A stretch of 64,000 nt of DNA from Mycobacterium cookii (GCF_010727945.1 NZ_AP022569.1:1302001-1366000), one strand, 5' to 3'; positions 29,425 through 39,382 are shown, counted from the stretch's first letter. The notes: a model not told the origin generated them from the sequence alone. Numbers and translations are program-made.

Positions 29425-31020
29425 CTAGCTCCTGGCGAGGATGGCCGACATCGCTTGGCGGAGCTCGCCTTCAGGGTCGACGGGTAGCCGGTCGGTGCGC
29501 CAGCCGATGAAATCGTCGGGCCGCACCAACAAGGCGCCAGCAGGCCCGAGCCCGGTGACCTGCGCCCATGCCCCTTCCGTGTCGATCCGGTGCACCTCGA
29601 TGGGAACACCCAGTGCCGCGGACACTGCTTTCGCCGCAGTCATCCACGGCGCTCCGTCGTCGCCGGTGAACAACGTGAAATCGGAGCCGAGCAGGTTGAG
29701 CGTCGACACCCTGCGGCCGCGGTCGCGCACCCAGACATGCGGGACCCGGGTGCCGGGTTGGCCACGCAGTTCGTCCACCAATGACACCGCGTCCGGGTCG
29801 CCGGCCGCGGGATAATCGAAAACGATTGCGGCCGAGCGGTATTGGTAGCCGATCAACAGCGAGAACATCGACGCTTCCTCGTCCGGCGGCAGCCCCGGAC
29901 CTTCGTCCTCCAGCCGGAGTAAACCTACTGTCGGCCCGGTGAGCGACTGGCGAGCGGCGAACCGGCCGACCGGATGCCGCTCGGCGTGATAGGTCGCGAG
30001 CAGCGCCGGGCCCGCACACCCCTTCAACACCGCGGCCAGCTTCCAGGCCAGGTTGTCTGCGCTTTGAATGGCGGTGTTGGCTCCCCCGGCCTTGAACGGC
30101 GGCATGGTGTGCGCACAGTCACCGACGAGAAGTACTCTCCCGCAATCGAATTGGTCGGCCACCTGCTCGTATGGCTGCCACGCCGCGACCTCGATGATCT
30201 CGAAGTCGATGCGCTCGCCGACGGCCTTGGTAAGCACATCACGGCAGTACTGGGGGGTGAATTGCGCCGCGGTCTCTCCCCTACCGGGAAAATATGTGGT
30301 GATGAACATGCCGAGGTCGTCCTTGGCCACCAGGAAGATTCCGTCGACGTCAGCGTTTTTGACCTGCACCGCATCGCCCTCGCTGAGGTGCGGCACGAAG
30401 GTCCGCCAGGCTGCGCGAAAGTAGATGAACACCACGAAGATCGGCAGCGCGCCGTGTCCGGACGTGGTGATGGCCAGGGCCGCACGGATCCCGCTGTGCA
30501 CACCGTCCGCGGCGATCAGATAGTCGGCGCGCACCGTCGTGGACTCGCCGGAATCCACGTCGCGGAGCACCGCCGTCACGCCGGAATCGTCCTGCTCGAA
30601 GGAGCTCAATTCCGTCCCGTAGCGGACTTCGTTGCCGCGCCGGCGGGTTTCGGTGAGCAGCATCGGCTCGAGGCTGCTTTGCGGGCAGTATTGCGCGGCA
30701 GGCTCGGGGCTCAGCTCGTCGAGATCGGCGAAAACCGCGCCGATGTCGATGGCCATTCCTTCTTCCGCGCTGTTCAGCGTCGGCTTGACGACCATGTCCG
30801 ACACCCGGTCGGCCACCGCGTGGACCTCGTCCGCCAGGCCGAGGCGGCGGAGGATCTCCAAGCTGCGAAAGCTCAGGTTGCGCGCCTTCGGGTAGACGAA
30901 GATCTCGCGCCGCTTCTCCACCAGCAGTGAACTGACCCCGTGTTTGGCCAGCAGCGCCGAGGTGGCCACACCGGCGGCGCCGGCGCCGACGATCAGCACC
31001 GGGACGTGCTTGGTATCCAT
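29425..31020 (-). CDS. FAD-dependent aromatic-ring-type monooxygenase
   Basis: A 531-residue class A flavoprotein hydroxylase. It has the FAD-binding fingerprint VLIVGAGAAGVATSALLAKHG, the DG motif YLIAADGVHSGIR and the GD motif VLLVGDCAHTMPP, followed by a thioredoxin-like C-terminal domain (about 400-531), as in PheA/RdmE/MhpA-like enzymes. Likely role: hydroxylation of an aromatic or polyketide substrate, or drug inactivation. It is preceded by a TetR gene on the same strand, with a large palindrome between them, so induction by its substrate is expected. Confidence 0.85.
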   Translation of the reverse strand: MDTKHVPVLIVGAGAAGVATSALLAKHGVSSLLVEKRREIFVYPKARNLSFRSLEILRRLGLADEVHAVADRVSDMVVKPTLNSAEEGMAIDIGAVFADLDELSPEPAAQYCPQSSLEPMLLTETRRRGNEVRYGTELSSFEQDDSGVTAVLRDVDSGESTTVRADYLIAADGVHSGIRAALAITTSGHGALPIFVVFIYFRAAWRTFVPHLSEGDAVQVKNADVDGIFLVAKDDLGMFITTYFPGRGETAAQFTPQYCRDVLTKAVGERIDFEIIEVAAWQPYEQVADQFDCGRVLLVGDCAHTMPPFKAGGANTAIQSADNLAWKLAAVLKGCAGPALLATYHAERHPVGRFAARQSLTGPTVGLLRLEDEGPGLPPDEEASMFSLLIGYQYRSAAIVFDYPAAGDPDAVSLVDELRGQPGTRVPHVWVRDRGRRVSTLNLLGSDFTLFTGDDGAPWMTAAKAVSAALGVPIEVHRIDTEGAWAQVTGLGPAGALLVRPDDFIGWRTDRLPVDPEGELRQAMSAILARS

Positions 31021-31031
31021 CGGCTTTCCCT

Positions 31032-31061
31032 TCTAGACGGAACTAATCAGTTCCGTCTAGA
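31032..31061. promoter_or_regulatory. Large TetR-type operator before the monooxygenase
   Basis: Arms TCTAGACGGAACT (31032-31044) and AGTTCCGTCTAGA (31049-31061) are perfectly complementary around AATC. The site is 12 bp upstream of the monooxygenase start and just after the TetR gene. Part of the arm (AGTTCCGT) reappears upstream of the TetR gene at 31736-31743, consistent with autoregulation. Confidence 0.75.
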
Positions 31062-31095
31062 CCAATGTGGCACCGCCGAGCGCAACGCGCAAGGG

Positions 31096-31710
31096 TTACG
31101 GCGAAGCGGCGCCGGCAAGCGGCAAGATCACGTCCTCGAGCACCCGCCGGACGTACACCCGGTCGATCGGCCGGCCCGTCATCACCCGCAGCACATTGAG
31201 ACCCAGGGCAACATCGGGGATCAGACTCAGATCGCGGCCGGCCGGGATCTCTCCGCGGGCCACCGCGTGGTCGAGCACGGCTCGAACCACATGCCGCGGC
31301 GTGGACAGCACGAGATCGTCCAGAGCAGCCGCCAGGACCGGATTGTGCATCGCCGCCGTCGCGACCCCGACGATCACCTGAATGGTGCTGATATCAGCCG
31401 CATCGAAGTCGGGCACGGCCGCGACCAGCGCCTCGATGTCGCCGTGAAGGCTACCGGTGTCGGGCGGCTCGACGGGACCGTGCCGTCGCCGCCAGTGGGC
31501 GATTGCATCGGCGACCACGACGGCCTTCGACGACCAACGGCGATAGATCGCAGCCTTGCCGACGCCGGCGCGGGACGCGATGTCGTCCATGCTCAGCCGG
31601 TCATAACCATGCTCGGCCACACCGGCCAACGTCGCCTCGAGGATGGCCGTGTCCAAAGACCGATCGAGGCGTCCGGGGCTTCGCGCCGGTCGTTCAGCCG
31701 CCTGGTTCAT
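31096..31710 (-). CDS. TetR family transcriptional regulator
   Basis: A 204-residue TetR. The N-terminal HTH reads SMDDIASRAGVGKAAIYRRWSSKAVVV (about residues 35-65), and a ligand-binding helical domain follows (TetR_C type). It most likely represses the downstream flavin monooxygenase through the palindrome at 31032-31061. It starts 23 bp after the glpD stop on the same strand, with a half-site of the palindrome in that gap, so it may have its own promoter. Confidence 0.88.
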   Translation of the reverse strand: MNQAAERPARSPGRLDRSLDTAILEATLAGVAEHGYDRLSMDDIASRAGVGKAAIYRRWSSKAVVVADAIAHWRRRHGPVEPPDTGSLHGDIEALVAAVPDFDAADISTIQVIVGVATAAMHNPVLAAALDDLVLSTPRHVVRAVLDHAVARGEIPAGRDLSLIPDVALGLNVLRVMTGRPIDRVYVRRVLEDVILPLAGAASP

Positions 31711-31733
31711 GGCCCCGTCCTTGCCGATACGGA

Positions 31734-33299
31734 TTAGTTCCGTTCGATGGTATCGTGCTCACCCCGGCCGAACCGGGACAGGAACTCCTCGGCGATTCCG
31801 ATCACGCGTTCCCGATCGCCGACTACCAGCCCGATCCGGGTGCGGCGGTCGACGATGTCGTCGACGGTCAACGCGCCCTCGTGGGTGACGGCATACTCGA
31901 ATTCGGCACGGGTGACGTCGATTCCGTCGGCCACCGGTTCGACGGCGCGCTCACAGGTCGATTCGGCGATGACGTTGGCCGCCTCGGCCCCGTAGCGCAG
32001 CACCAGCGATTCGGGCAGGCCGGCCATCGGCGCGGTCGTCGACCCCGGATTCGCCGGGGCACCGACCAATGGCAGATCGCGGGTCTGGCACTCGCCGGCG
32101 ACCAGTCCCCGCAGCTCGATCGCGCGGTTCAGCACGTCCTCCGCCATGTACCGATACTCGGTCAGCTTGCCGCCGATCACGCTGACCACCCCCGACTCGG
32201 ACTCGACGACGGCATGATCACGCGAGACGTCGGCGGTGTGGCCGGCCCCGGTGTCGATCAACGGCCGCAGGCCCGCGTACGCGCCGATCACGTCGGCGTC
32301 GCCCAGCGAGATGTCCAGCGCGGTGTTCACCACGTCGAGCAGAAAGCCGATCTCCCCCGATGTCGGTTGGGGCACATCGGGTATCGGGCCGGGCGCCTCC
32401 TCATCGGTCAGTCCCAGGTACACTCGTCCCAGCTGCTCGGGCATGGCGAACACGAACCGGTTGAGCTCGCCGGGGATCGGAATCGTCAGCGCCGCAGCAG
32501 GATTACCGAGGGCTTTGGCGTCGAAGACCAGGTGGGTTCCTCGGCTGGGCCGCAGCTTCAACGACGGGTCGATCTCCCCGGCCCACACCCCGGTGGCGTT
32601 GATGACAGCCCGCGCGGCGATGTCGAAGGATTCGCCGGTGCGCTGATCCATCAACCGCAGCGACGTGCCGGTGGCCTCGGAAGCCGAGGTGTACGTCAGG
32701 ATCCGGGCGCCGCGCTGAGCCGCGGTGCGCGCGACAGCGGTGACCAGTCGAGCGTCGTCGATCAGTTGCCCGTCGTAAGCCAGCAGGCCGCCGTCCAGCC
32801 CGTCGCGCCGAACGGCCGGCGCCATCTCGATGGTGCGCTGCGCCGAAACACGTTGCGAGCCAGGCAGAACCGACCCCGGCGTACCCGCCGTCTTCCGCAA
32901 CACGTCGCCAGCGAGGAAACCGGCCCGCACCAAAGCCCGCTCCATCCGTCCCATCGACGGCAGCAACGGCACCAGCTGCGGCATGGCGCGCACCAGGTGT
33001 GGGGCGTTGCGTGTCATTAGGATTCCGCGTTCGACGGCACTGCGCCGGGCGATGCCGACATTGCCGGTCGCCAGATACCGCAGCCCGCCGTGGACCAGCT
33101 TCGAGCTCCACCGGCTGGTGCCGAACGCCAGATCGTGCTTTTCCACCAGCGTCACCCGCAGGCCGCGGGAGACCGCGTCCAGCGCGATGCCGACGCCGGT
33201 GATGCCGCCGCCGATCACGACGACGTCGGTCGGGGCGCCGTCGGCCAGCGCAGTCAGATCGGCGGTGCGGCGGGCGGCGTTCAGGGCGGGCGATGTCAC
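31734..33299 (-). CDS. glpD: Glycerol-3-phosphate dehydrogenase (FAD)
   Basis: A 521-residue membrane-associated flavoprotein oxidising glycerol-3-phosphate to DHAP with electrons to quinones. The FAD motif is VVIGGGITGVGIALDAVSRGL, followed by VEKHDLAFGTSRWSSKLVHGGLRYL, the GlpD signature, and VINATGVWAGEI. The C-terminal domain holds ISVIGGKLTEYR-type sequence (VSVIGGKLTEY). The GTG at 33299 overlaps the upstream TetR gene's TGA (GTGA), so the pair is co-translated. Homolog of GlpD1 (Rv2249c). Confidence 0.93.
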   Translation of the reverse strand: MTSPALNAARRTADLTALADGAPTDVVVIGGGITGVGIALDAVSRGLRVTLVEKHDLAFGTSRWSSKLVHGGLRYLATGNVGIARRSAVERGILMTRNAPHLVRAMPQLVPLLPSMGRMERALVRAGFLAGDVLRKTAGTPGSVLPGSQRVSAQRTIEMAPAVRRDGLDGGLLAYDGQLIDDARLVTAVARTAAQRGARILTYTSASEATGTSLRLMDQRTGESFDIAARAVINATGVWAGEIDPSLKLRPSRGTHLVFDAKALGNPAAALTIPIPGELNRFVFAMPEQLGRVYLGLTDEEAPGPIPDVPQPTSGEIGFLLDVVNTALDISLGDADVIGAYAGLRPLIDTGAGHTADVSRDHAVVESESGVVSVIGGKLTEYRYMAEDVLNRAIELRGLVAGECQTRDLPLVGAPANPGSTTAPMAGLPESLVLRYGAEAANVIAESTCERAVEPVADGIDVTRAEFEYAVTHEGALTVDDIVDRRTRIGLVVGDRERVIGIAEEFLSRFGRGEHDTIERN

Positions 33300-33859
33300 G
33301 ACAGGTATCCGTTCAGTGAGTAGGCAAGTTCGGCGGCCAGCGCGTCGTCGTTCAGGATCGGGCGGACGATCTGGCCGGACTGAATAGTCGACTGCGTGAT
33401 CAGCAGCACCATCGCGGCCAGCTGACGGGGATCACCGGCCCGTACGCCGCCGCCATGCTGGGCCGCCCGCAGGTCCGCGGCGAGCGCGTCGATCAGCATC
33501 TGCTGGCTGCTGCCGAGCCGCTGGGCGATGTAGACCAGCGCCAGTTCGGAGCGCAGCACGGCCATCACCAGGTCGTCGTCCCGCAGCCGGTCGGCGACCG
33601 CGACCACCCGCTGCACCAACGCCTCACGCGTTTTCCCGCGAGCGGGCACGTCGCTCAGTGCGGTGGTGATATGCCCGGTCAGCAGGGCGGCCAGCACCGA
33701 CCGGGTGTCCGGCCAGCGGCGGTAGACGGTCGGGCGGCTGACGCCGGCCCGCCGCGCGATCTCAGCGAGCGTCACGCGCTCGACACCGAAATCGACCACG
33801 CAGCTGGCGGCGGCGGCCAAGATGCGATCCTCCACCGCTGCGTTACTGATTGACAGCAT
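33296..33859 (-). CDS. TetR family transcriptional regulator linked to glpD
   Basis: A 187-residue TetR with HTH VTLAEIARRAGVSRPTVYRRWPDTRSV (about residues 28-54). It is translationally coupled to glpD and only 17 bp from the divergent FAD-linked oxidase, so it probably regulates both directions from this short gap, which contains TGTAA-TAC-TGTAA. ATG 33859 starts the family domain; the open frame upstream runs into the divergent gene. Counterpart of Rv2250c. Confidence 0.87.
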   Translation of the reverse strand: MLSISNAAVEDRILAAAASCVVDFGVERVTLAEIARRAGVSRPTVYRRWPDTRSVLAALLTGHITTALSDVPARGKTREALVQRVVAVADRLRDDDLVMAVLRSELALVYIAQRLGSSQQMLIDALAADLRAAQHGGGVRAGDPRQLAAMVLLITQSTIQSGQIVRPILNDDALAAELAYSLNGYLS

Positions 33860-33876
33860 GTGTAATACTGTAACGC

Positions 33877-35481
33877 ATGTCTGCCGATGTGCTACCCCCG
33901 ATGAAGTGGAATGCCTGGGGCGATCCCGACCACGCCAAACCCCTCTCGGAGGGCATCCGATCACTGTTGGCCCAGGCCCTGGGCGTTACGGCGTCACCCG
34001 GGGCGGAACTCGACATCGGCCAGGTGCGGTTACATCCATCGCAGCTGACCGAGGTCCACCGCGAGGCATTGGCCGCCATCGTCGGACCCGACCACTGCCG
34101 CGTCGCCGACCACGATCGGCTGTTGCGTGCCGGCGGCAAATCCACGCTGGATCTGTTGCGACGCAAAGACTCCGGTCCGCAAGACGCGCCCGACGCGGTG
34201 CTGCTGCCCGGCAGTGACGACGACGTCATCGAGATCCTGAGGTATTGCTCGCAGCACGGCATCGCCGTCGTCCCGTTCGGCGGCGGCACCAGCGTGGTGG
34301 GCGGGCTGGACCCGCTGCGCGGCGACTTCGACGCGGTGGTGTCGCTGGACCTGCGGCGCTTCGACCAGCTGCTGGACTTCGACGAGGTGTCCGGTGAAGC
34401 CGAGTTCGGTGCCGGGGTCACCGGCCCGCGGGCCGAACAACTGCTCGGCGAACACGGCTTCTCGCTCGGGCATTTTCCGCAGAGCTTCGAGTTCGCCAGC
34501 CTCGGCGGCTACGCCGCGACCAGGTCGTCGGGCCAGGACTCGGCGGGGTACGGCCGCTTCGACGACATGATCCGCGGACTGCGCGCGATCACGCCCGCCG
34601 GCGTATTGGACCTGGGTCGCGCGCCGCAGTCGGCCGCCGGCCCAGATCTGCGGGAGTTGATCGTCGGTTCCGAAGGCGTGTTCGGCATCATCACCCGGGT
34701 CCGGGTCCGGGTGCACCCCTTACCGCAGGCCACCCGGTACGAAGCCTGGTCGTTTCCCGACTTTGCGACGGGCACTGCGGCATTGCGCGCCATCACACAG
34801 ACCGGCACCGGGCCGACCGTGGTCCGACTGTCCGACGAAGCGGAGACCGGCGTCAACCTGGCCACCACCGAGTCGATCGGCGACAACCAGATCACCGGCG
34901 GCTGCCTGGCGATCACCGTATTCGAAGGCACGGCCGCCCATGCCGAGAGCAGGCACGCCGAAACCCGAGCGGTGATGCAGGCTCACGGCGGCACATCGCT
35001 GGGCGAGGCACCGGCGCAGGCCTGGGAACGTGGCCGGTTCAATGCGCCATACCTGCGCGACGCGCTGCTCGCCGAAGGCGCGCTCTGCGAGACCCTCGAG
35101 ACGGCCACCGACTGGTCCAACGTCCCTACGCTGAAAGCCGCCGTGACCGAGGCACTGACGAGCGCGCTCGCCGAATCCGGCACGCCGGCGCTGGTGCTGT
35201 GCCACATTTCGCATGTGTATCCCACCGGCGCCTCGCTCTACTTCACCGTTGTCGCCGGACAGCGCGGCAACCCGGTCGACCAGTGGCGGGCGGCGAAAAC
35301 CGCTGCGGGCAATGCGATCGTTGCCACCGGCGCCACGATCACCCATCACCATGCCGTCGGCGCCGATCACCGGCCGTGGATGCGCGACGAGGTCGGCGAC
35401 TTGGGCGTGCAGGTGCTGCGAGCCGTCAAAGCCACGCTCGACCCCGCCGGAATTCTCAACCCGGGCAAGCTGATCCCGTGA
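33877..35481 (+). CDS. FAD-linked oxidase, alkyl-DHAP synthase-like
   Basis: A 534-residue VAO-family flavoprotein. The FAD-binding domain includes VVPFGGGTSVVGGLDP, DEVSGEAEFGAGVTGPRAEQLL and SLGGYAATRSSGQDSAGYG, all close to alkylglycerone-phosphate synthase. The C-terminal part has the HHH motif THHHAVG and the ending LDPAGILNPGKLIP. AGPS enzymes exchange the acyl group of acyl-DHAP for a fatty alcohol, giving ether lipids; whether this protein does so is unproven. It overlaps the lipid kinase gene by GTGA and faces glpD, which makes DHAP. Counterpart of Rv2251. Confidence 0.82.
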   Translation: MSADVLPPMKWNAWGDPDHAKPLSEGIRSLLAQALGVTASPGAELDIGQVRLHPSQLTEVHREALAAIVGPDHCRVADHDRLLRAGGKSTLDLLRRKDSGPQDAPDAVLLPGSDDDVIEILRYCSQHGIAVVPFGGGTSVVGGLDPLRGDFDAVVSLDLRRFDQLLDFDEVSGEAEFGAGVTGPRAEQLLGEHGFSLGHFPQSFEFASLGGYAATRSSGQDSAGYGRFDDMIRGLRAITPAGVLDLGRAPQSAAGPDLRELIVGSEGVFGIITRVRVRVHPLPQATRYEAWSFPDFATGTAALRAITQTGTGPTVVRLSDEAETGVNLATTESIGDNQITGGCLAITVFEGTAAHAESRHAETRAVMQAHGGTSLGEAPAQAWERGRFNAPYLRDALLAEGALCETLETATDWSNVPTLKAAVTEALTSALAESGTPALVLCHISHVYPTGASLYFTVVAGQRGNPVDQWRAAKTAAGNAIVATGATITHHHAVGADHRPWMRDEVGDLGVQVLRAVKATLDPAGILNPGKLIP

Positions 35482-36395
35482 CGACCACCCGCCGCCAGAT
35501 TGGCCGCGTCACGGTGTTGACCAATCCGGCGTCCGGGCACGGCAACGCACCGCACGCCGCGGAAAAAGCGATCACACAACTACAGAAGCGCGGCGTGGAC
35601 GTCGTCGCCATCGTCGGCAGCGACGCCGACCACGCGCGGCGACTGCTGCACGCCGCTGTGAACGAGGGCACCGACGCGCTGGTCGTCGTCGGCGGCGACG
35701 GCGTGATCACCGACGCGCTGCAGGCTCTGGCCGGCGCCGACGTCCCGCTCGGCATCATCCCGGCCGGCACCGGCAACGACCACGCCCGCGAATTCGGCTT
35801 GCCGACAAAGGATCCCGTCGCCGCAGCCGACGTCGTGGCAGACGGCTGGACGGAAACGATCGACCTGGGCCGCATTCGCGACCGCAACGGTGCCAGCAAG
35901 TGGTTCGGCACCGTCGCGGCAGCGGGATTCGATTCGCTGGTGACCGACCGCGCCAACCGGATGCGTTGGCCGCGTGGCCGGATGCGCTACAACCTCGCCA
36001 TGCTCGCCGAGTTGTCGCAGCTGCGACTGCTGCCGTTCCGACTGGTGCTCGACGGACGCGAGGAGATCGACACTGACCTGACGCTGGCCGCCTTCGGCAA
36101 CACCCGCAGCTACGGCGGCGGAATGCTGATCTGCCCCAACGCCGATCACACCGACGGCCAACTCGACATCACCATGGTGCATTCGGCGTCGCGGACCAGG
36201 TTGATCCGCCTCTTCCCCACTGTCTACAAAGGCAACCACGTCACCCTCGACGAGGTGGTCACCGCGCGCGCCACGACAATCGACGTGGAATCACCGGGCA
36301 TCAACGTCTACGCCGACGGCGACTACGCGTGCGCGCTGCCCGCCCAGATCTCTGCCGTACCAGGCGCATTGCACGTGCTGCGAACTCGCCCGTGA
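35478..36395 (+). CDS. Diacylglycerol kinase catalytic-domain protein
   Basis: A 305-residue lipid kinase. The nucleotide site is VVVGGDGVITDALQALAG with IPAGTGNDHAREFGLP, and a second conserved patch is FGNTRSYGGGMLICPNADHTDGQLDI. The M. tuberculosis homolog Rv2252 phosphorylates diacylglycerol and is linked to phosphatidylinositol mannoside formation. GTG 35478 overlaps the preceding stop (GTGA). Confidence 0.92.
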   Translation: MTTTRRQIGRVTVLTNPASGHGNAPHAAEKAITQLQKRGVDVVAIVGSDADHARRLLHAAVNEGTDALVVVGGDGVITDALQALAGADVPLGIIPAGTGNDHAREFGLPTKDPVAAADVVADGWTETIDLGRIRDRNGASKWFGTVAAAGFDSLVTDRANRMRWPRGRMRYNLAMLAELSQLRLLPFRLVLDGREEIDTDLTLAAFGNTRSYGGGMLICPNADHTDGQLDITMVHSASRTRLIRLFPTVYKGNHVTLDEVVTARATTIDVESPGINVYADGDYACALPAQISAVPGALHVLRTRP

Positions 36396-36445
36396 AGGAC
36401 TAGAGTTCTCTCATTCGGGCCATGCGGCCCCACCAAGAGGAGTCC

Positions 36446-36793
36446 ATGACCGCCAAGTGGTCAACATTTCTACTGCCGGTCGCAGCGCTGTTTCTCGCGG
36501 CTCCTGCTTCAGCAGATTCCACCGACGACGCGTTCATCGCGGCTCTCACGAAGAACGGGATCGTCATCAACGACCGTGATGCCGCGACGGCGATGGGCCA
36601 ATCAGTCTGCGACGGCTTCGATCAACACCAGAAGTCGAGCGTGGTGGCGATGAAGCTGAAGGCACGCAGCGGTCTGTCGCTGAAGCAATCCAGCTACTTC
36701 GTCGGCGTCGCGATCTCGGCGTACTGCCCGGAATACGCCGGGCACACCGACGCTTCGACGCGATGGCTTCTTCCGGCGCCACCGCTGATGTAG
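36446..36793 (+). CDS. Secreted DUF732 protein
   Basis: A 115-residue exported protein: signal peptide WSTFLLPVAALFLAAPASA with cleavage near residue 23, then a DUF732 domain (DDAFIAALTKNGIVINDRDAATAMGQSVCDG ... SSYFVGVAISAYCPEY) with two cysteines that likely form a disulfide. DUF732 proteins are abundant in mycobacteria and of unknown function. ATG 36446 follows AAGAGGAG. Confidence 0.85.
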   Translation: MTAKWSTFLLPVAALFLAAPASADSTDDAFIAALTKNGIVINDRDAATAMGQSVCDGFDQHQKSSVVAMKLKARSGLSLKQSSYFVGVAISAYCPEYAGHTDASTRWLLPAPPLM

Positions 36794-36800
36794 TGCGTGC

Positions 36801-37313
36801 TCAGCCGACGCCTCGGTTGAGCCACGACACCTCGGCGCCGTCACCACCGTCGCGATAGGCCTCGAGCGCCTCGTCCCACGCGGTGCCGAGCGCCGAGTCC
36901 AGTTCGGCGGCCAGCGCGTCGGCACCGGCGGCCATCATCGACCGCAGCCGCATCTCGCCGATCATCACGTCGCCATTAGCGCTCATGGGACCGTTCCACA
37001 GGCCCAGCTGCGGCGTGTGGCAGAACCGATGTCCGTCGACGCCGGCGCTGGGATCCTCAGTGACTTCGAACCGCAGCACGCTCCAGGAGCGCAGCGCATT
37101 GGCCAACCGGGCGCCGGTACCTACCGGCCCGACCCAGTTGGTCACCGCGCGCAGCTGCCCGGGCATGGCCGGCTGCGGCGTCCACTTCAGATTGGCCTTG
37201 GCAGCCAGGGTCGACGACAACGCCCACTCGACATGCGGACATACCGCAGCGGGCGAGGCGTGGACGTAGACCACGCCTGTCGTCACGTCGGCGAACTGGT
37301 TCGACGCGCGCAT
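36801..37313 (-). CDS. DUF3145 family protein
   Basis: A 170-residue actinobacterial conserved protein: FADVTTGVVYVHASPAAVCPHVEWALSSTL at the start, WTPQPAMPGQLRAVTNWVGPVGTGARLANALRSW and RFCHTPQLGLWNGPMSANGDVMIGE. Soluble, no known catalytic motif; function unknown. ATG 37313 begins the conserved part; 114 nt of open frame upstream has no family sequence. Its stop is 8 bp from the convergent DUF732 stop. Confidence 0.85.
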   Translation of the reverse strand: MRASNQFADVTTGVVYVHASPAAVCPHVEWALSSTLAAKANLKWTPQPAMPGQLRAVTNWVGPVGTGARLANALRSWSVLRFEVTEDPSAGVDGHRFCHTPQLGLWNGPMSANGDVMIGEMRLRSMMAAGADALAAELDSALGTAWDEALEAYRDGGDGAEVSWLNRGVG

Positions 37314-37433
37314 CTTGTTGCTCCTTCGGCTCCACGAGGGACGTCTTCCCCAACGACCTGGTGAATCCGACGAGCAGTTATAACGATTGTTGTGTCTTGC
37401 GTGTCTATTGTGCCTTGTGAGGCCCATGTTGCG

Positions 37434-38258
37434 CTAGTGCGAGTTATAAGTGTCCAGCACGGCGTCCGCCAAAGCGGGCCACACCGGCACCGCCCAATCG
37501 CCGAAATCGCGGTCGGTCAGCACCACCAGAGCCAGCTCTGCCACCGGATCTGCCCAGATCAGGGTGCCTGATTGGCCGAAATGACCGAAGCTGGCCGGTG
37601 AATTCTGCGCCCCGGTCCAGTGCGGCGTTTTGGAGTTCTTGATCTCGAAACCCAGCCCCCAATCGTTGGGTCGCTGGACCCCGTAACCGGGCAGAACACC
37701 GTCGAGACCGGGAAATTGCACCGAGATCGCGTCGGCGTGCATCTGAGCCGACACCGTCGCCGGGCTCAGCAGGTCGCCCGCGAATGCGGCCAGGTCGCCG
37801 ACCGTCGACGTGACGCCGTAACCGGCGGTCTGCGCCCCGTCCTCCAAATGGGTCGCGACCATCCCCAGCGGCTCGCAGACCGCCTCGGTCAGGTAGCGAC
37901 CGAATTCGATCTCGGTGGCTTGCTGCACGGTCTCGGCGAGCACCGCGAAGCCGTAGTTGGAGTAGATCCTGCGAGTGCCGGGCCTGGCCAGTGTCTGACC
38001 ATTGAGCATCGCCAACCCCGAGGCGTGGGCGAGCAGATGCCGGACAGTCGACCCCGGCGGCCCGGCCGGGGTGTCCAACTCCACCGCCCCTTCTTCGATC
38101 GCGATCTGCGCGGCACGGGCCACCAGCAGCTTGGTCACCGAGGCCAACGGGAAAGGCCGTCCGGTGTCGCCGTGGCTGGCCAGCACTCCCGATCGGCCGA
38201 CCACCGCGCCGGCCGCGTTCGGAACCGGCCAGTCGTCGAGCGCGTCAAGTGCAGCCAC
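37434..38258 (-). CDS. Serine beta-lactamase-like hydrolase
   Basis: A 274-residue class C beta-lactamase/esterase-fold protein. The SxxK motif is SVTK (in FPLASVTKLLVAR), the YxN motif is YSNYG, and the third motif region is GHFGQSGT, in place of KTG. No signal peptide is seen, so a cytoplasmic esterase or peptidase role is more likely than antibiotic resistance. GTG 38258 is chosen; an upstream in-frame TTG (38279) would leave only 17 bp to mscR. Counterpart of Rv2257c. Confidence 0.85.
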   Translation of the reverse strand: MAALDALDDWPVPNAAGAVVGRSGVLASHGDTGRPFPLASVTKLLVARAAQIAIEEGAVELDTPAGPPGSTVRHLLAHASGLAMLNGQTLARPGTRRIYSNYGFAVLAETVQQATEIEFGRYLTEAVCEPLGMVATHLEDGAQTAGYGVTSTVGDLAAFAGDLLSPATVSAQMHADAISVQFPGLDGVLPGYGVQRPNDWGLGFEIKNSKTPHWTGAQNSPASFGHFGQSGTLIWADPVAELALVVLTDRDFGDWAVPVWPALADAVLDTYNSH

Positions 38259-38296
38259 GGCGATAACGCTACCCAGCAAGCGCTAGGTTGAAGGCC

Positions 38297-39382
38297 ATGA
38301 GTCAGACAGTGCGCGGAGTGATCTCACGGAAAAAGGGCGAACCCGTCGAAGTCGTCGACATCGTCATCCCCGACCCCGGCCCGGGCGAAGTCGTCGTCGA
38401 CATCACCGCATGCGGGGTCTGTCACACCGACCTGACCTACCGCGAGGGCGGCATCAACGACGAGTTTCCGTTCCTGCTCGGCCACGAGGCCGCGGGCACC
38501 GTCGAAGCCGTCGGTGACGGTGTAACCGCCGTCGAGCCAGGCGATTTCGTCGTGCTGAACTGGCGTGCGGTCTGCGGCCAGTGCCGGGCCTGCAAGCGCG
38601 GCCGGCCACACCTGTGCTTCGACACCTTCAACGCCGAGCAGAAGATGACGCTCACCGACGGAACCGAGTTGACGCCGGCGCTGGGCATCGGCGCGTTCGC
38701 CGACAAGACGCTGGTGGCCGCCGGACAGGCCACCTTGGTCAACCCCGAGGCCGACCCGGCCGTGGCCGGCTTGCTGGGCTGCGGGGTGATGGCCGGCCTC
38801 GGCGCGGCGATCAACACCGGCGCGGTCACCCGCGACGACACCGTGGCCGTGATCGGTTGCGGCGGTGTGGGCGACGCGGCGATCGCGGGGGCGGCGCTGG
38901 TCGGGGCCAGGCGCATCATCGCCGTCGACACCGACAACACCAAACTGAATTGGGCCCGCAAGTTCGGCGCCACCCACACCGTGAATGCCCGCGAATTGGA
39001 TGTCGTCGAGACGATCCAGGACCTGACCGACGGCTTCGGCGCCAACGTGGTCATCGACGCCGTCGGCCGACCGGAAACCTGGAAGCAGGCCTTCTACGCT
39101 CGCGACCTCGCGGGAACCGTTGTGCTGGTCGGTGTTCCGACACCCGACATGCAGCTCGAGATGCCGCTCGTCGACTTCTTCTCGCACGGCGGATCGCTGA
39201 AGTCGTCGTGGTACGGCGACTGCCTACCCGAACGCGACTTCCCCACCCTGATCGACCTCTACCTGCAGGGCCGATTGCCGCTGGAGAAGTTCGTCTCCGA
39301 ACGCATCGGGCTCGACGACGTCGAAGACGCCTTCCACAAGATGCACGGCGGCAAAGTACTGCGCTCGGTGGTGATCCTGTAG
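38297..39382 (+). CDS. mscR: S-nitrosomycothiol reductase / mycothiol-dependent formaldehyde dehydrogenase
   Basis: A 361-residue zinc alcohol dehydrogenase. The catalytic zinc site includes Cys42 in [15 protein letters not shown] and GHEAAG. The structural zinc uses [15 protein letters not shown], and NAD binds at [17 protein letters not shown]. Length and sequence fit mycobacterial MscR (Rv2259), which reduces S-nitrosomycothiol and oxidises mycothiol-formaldehyde adducts. ATG 38297 gives MSQTVRGV as in homologs. The downstream metallo-hydrolase starts immediately after its stop. Confidence 0.95.
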   Translation: MSQTVRGVISRKKGEPVEVVDIVIPDPGPGEVVVDITACGVCHTDLTYREGGINDEFPFLLGHEAAGTVEAVGDGVTAVEPGDFVVLNWRAVCGQCRACKRGRPHLCFDTFNAEQKMTLTDGTELTPALGIGAFADKTLVAAGQATLVNPEADPAVAGLLGCGVMAGLGAAINTGAVTRDDTVAVIGCGGVGDAAIAGAALVGARRIIAVDTDNTKLNWARKFGATHTVNARELDVVETIQDLTDGFGANVVIDAVGRPETWKQAFYARDLAGTVVLVGVPTPDMQLEMPLVDFFSHGGSLKSSWYGDCLPERDFPTLIDLYLQGRLPLEKFVSERIGLDDVEDAFHKMHGGKVLRSVVIL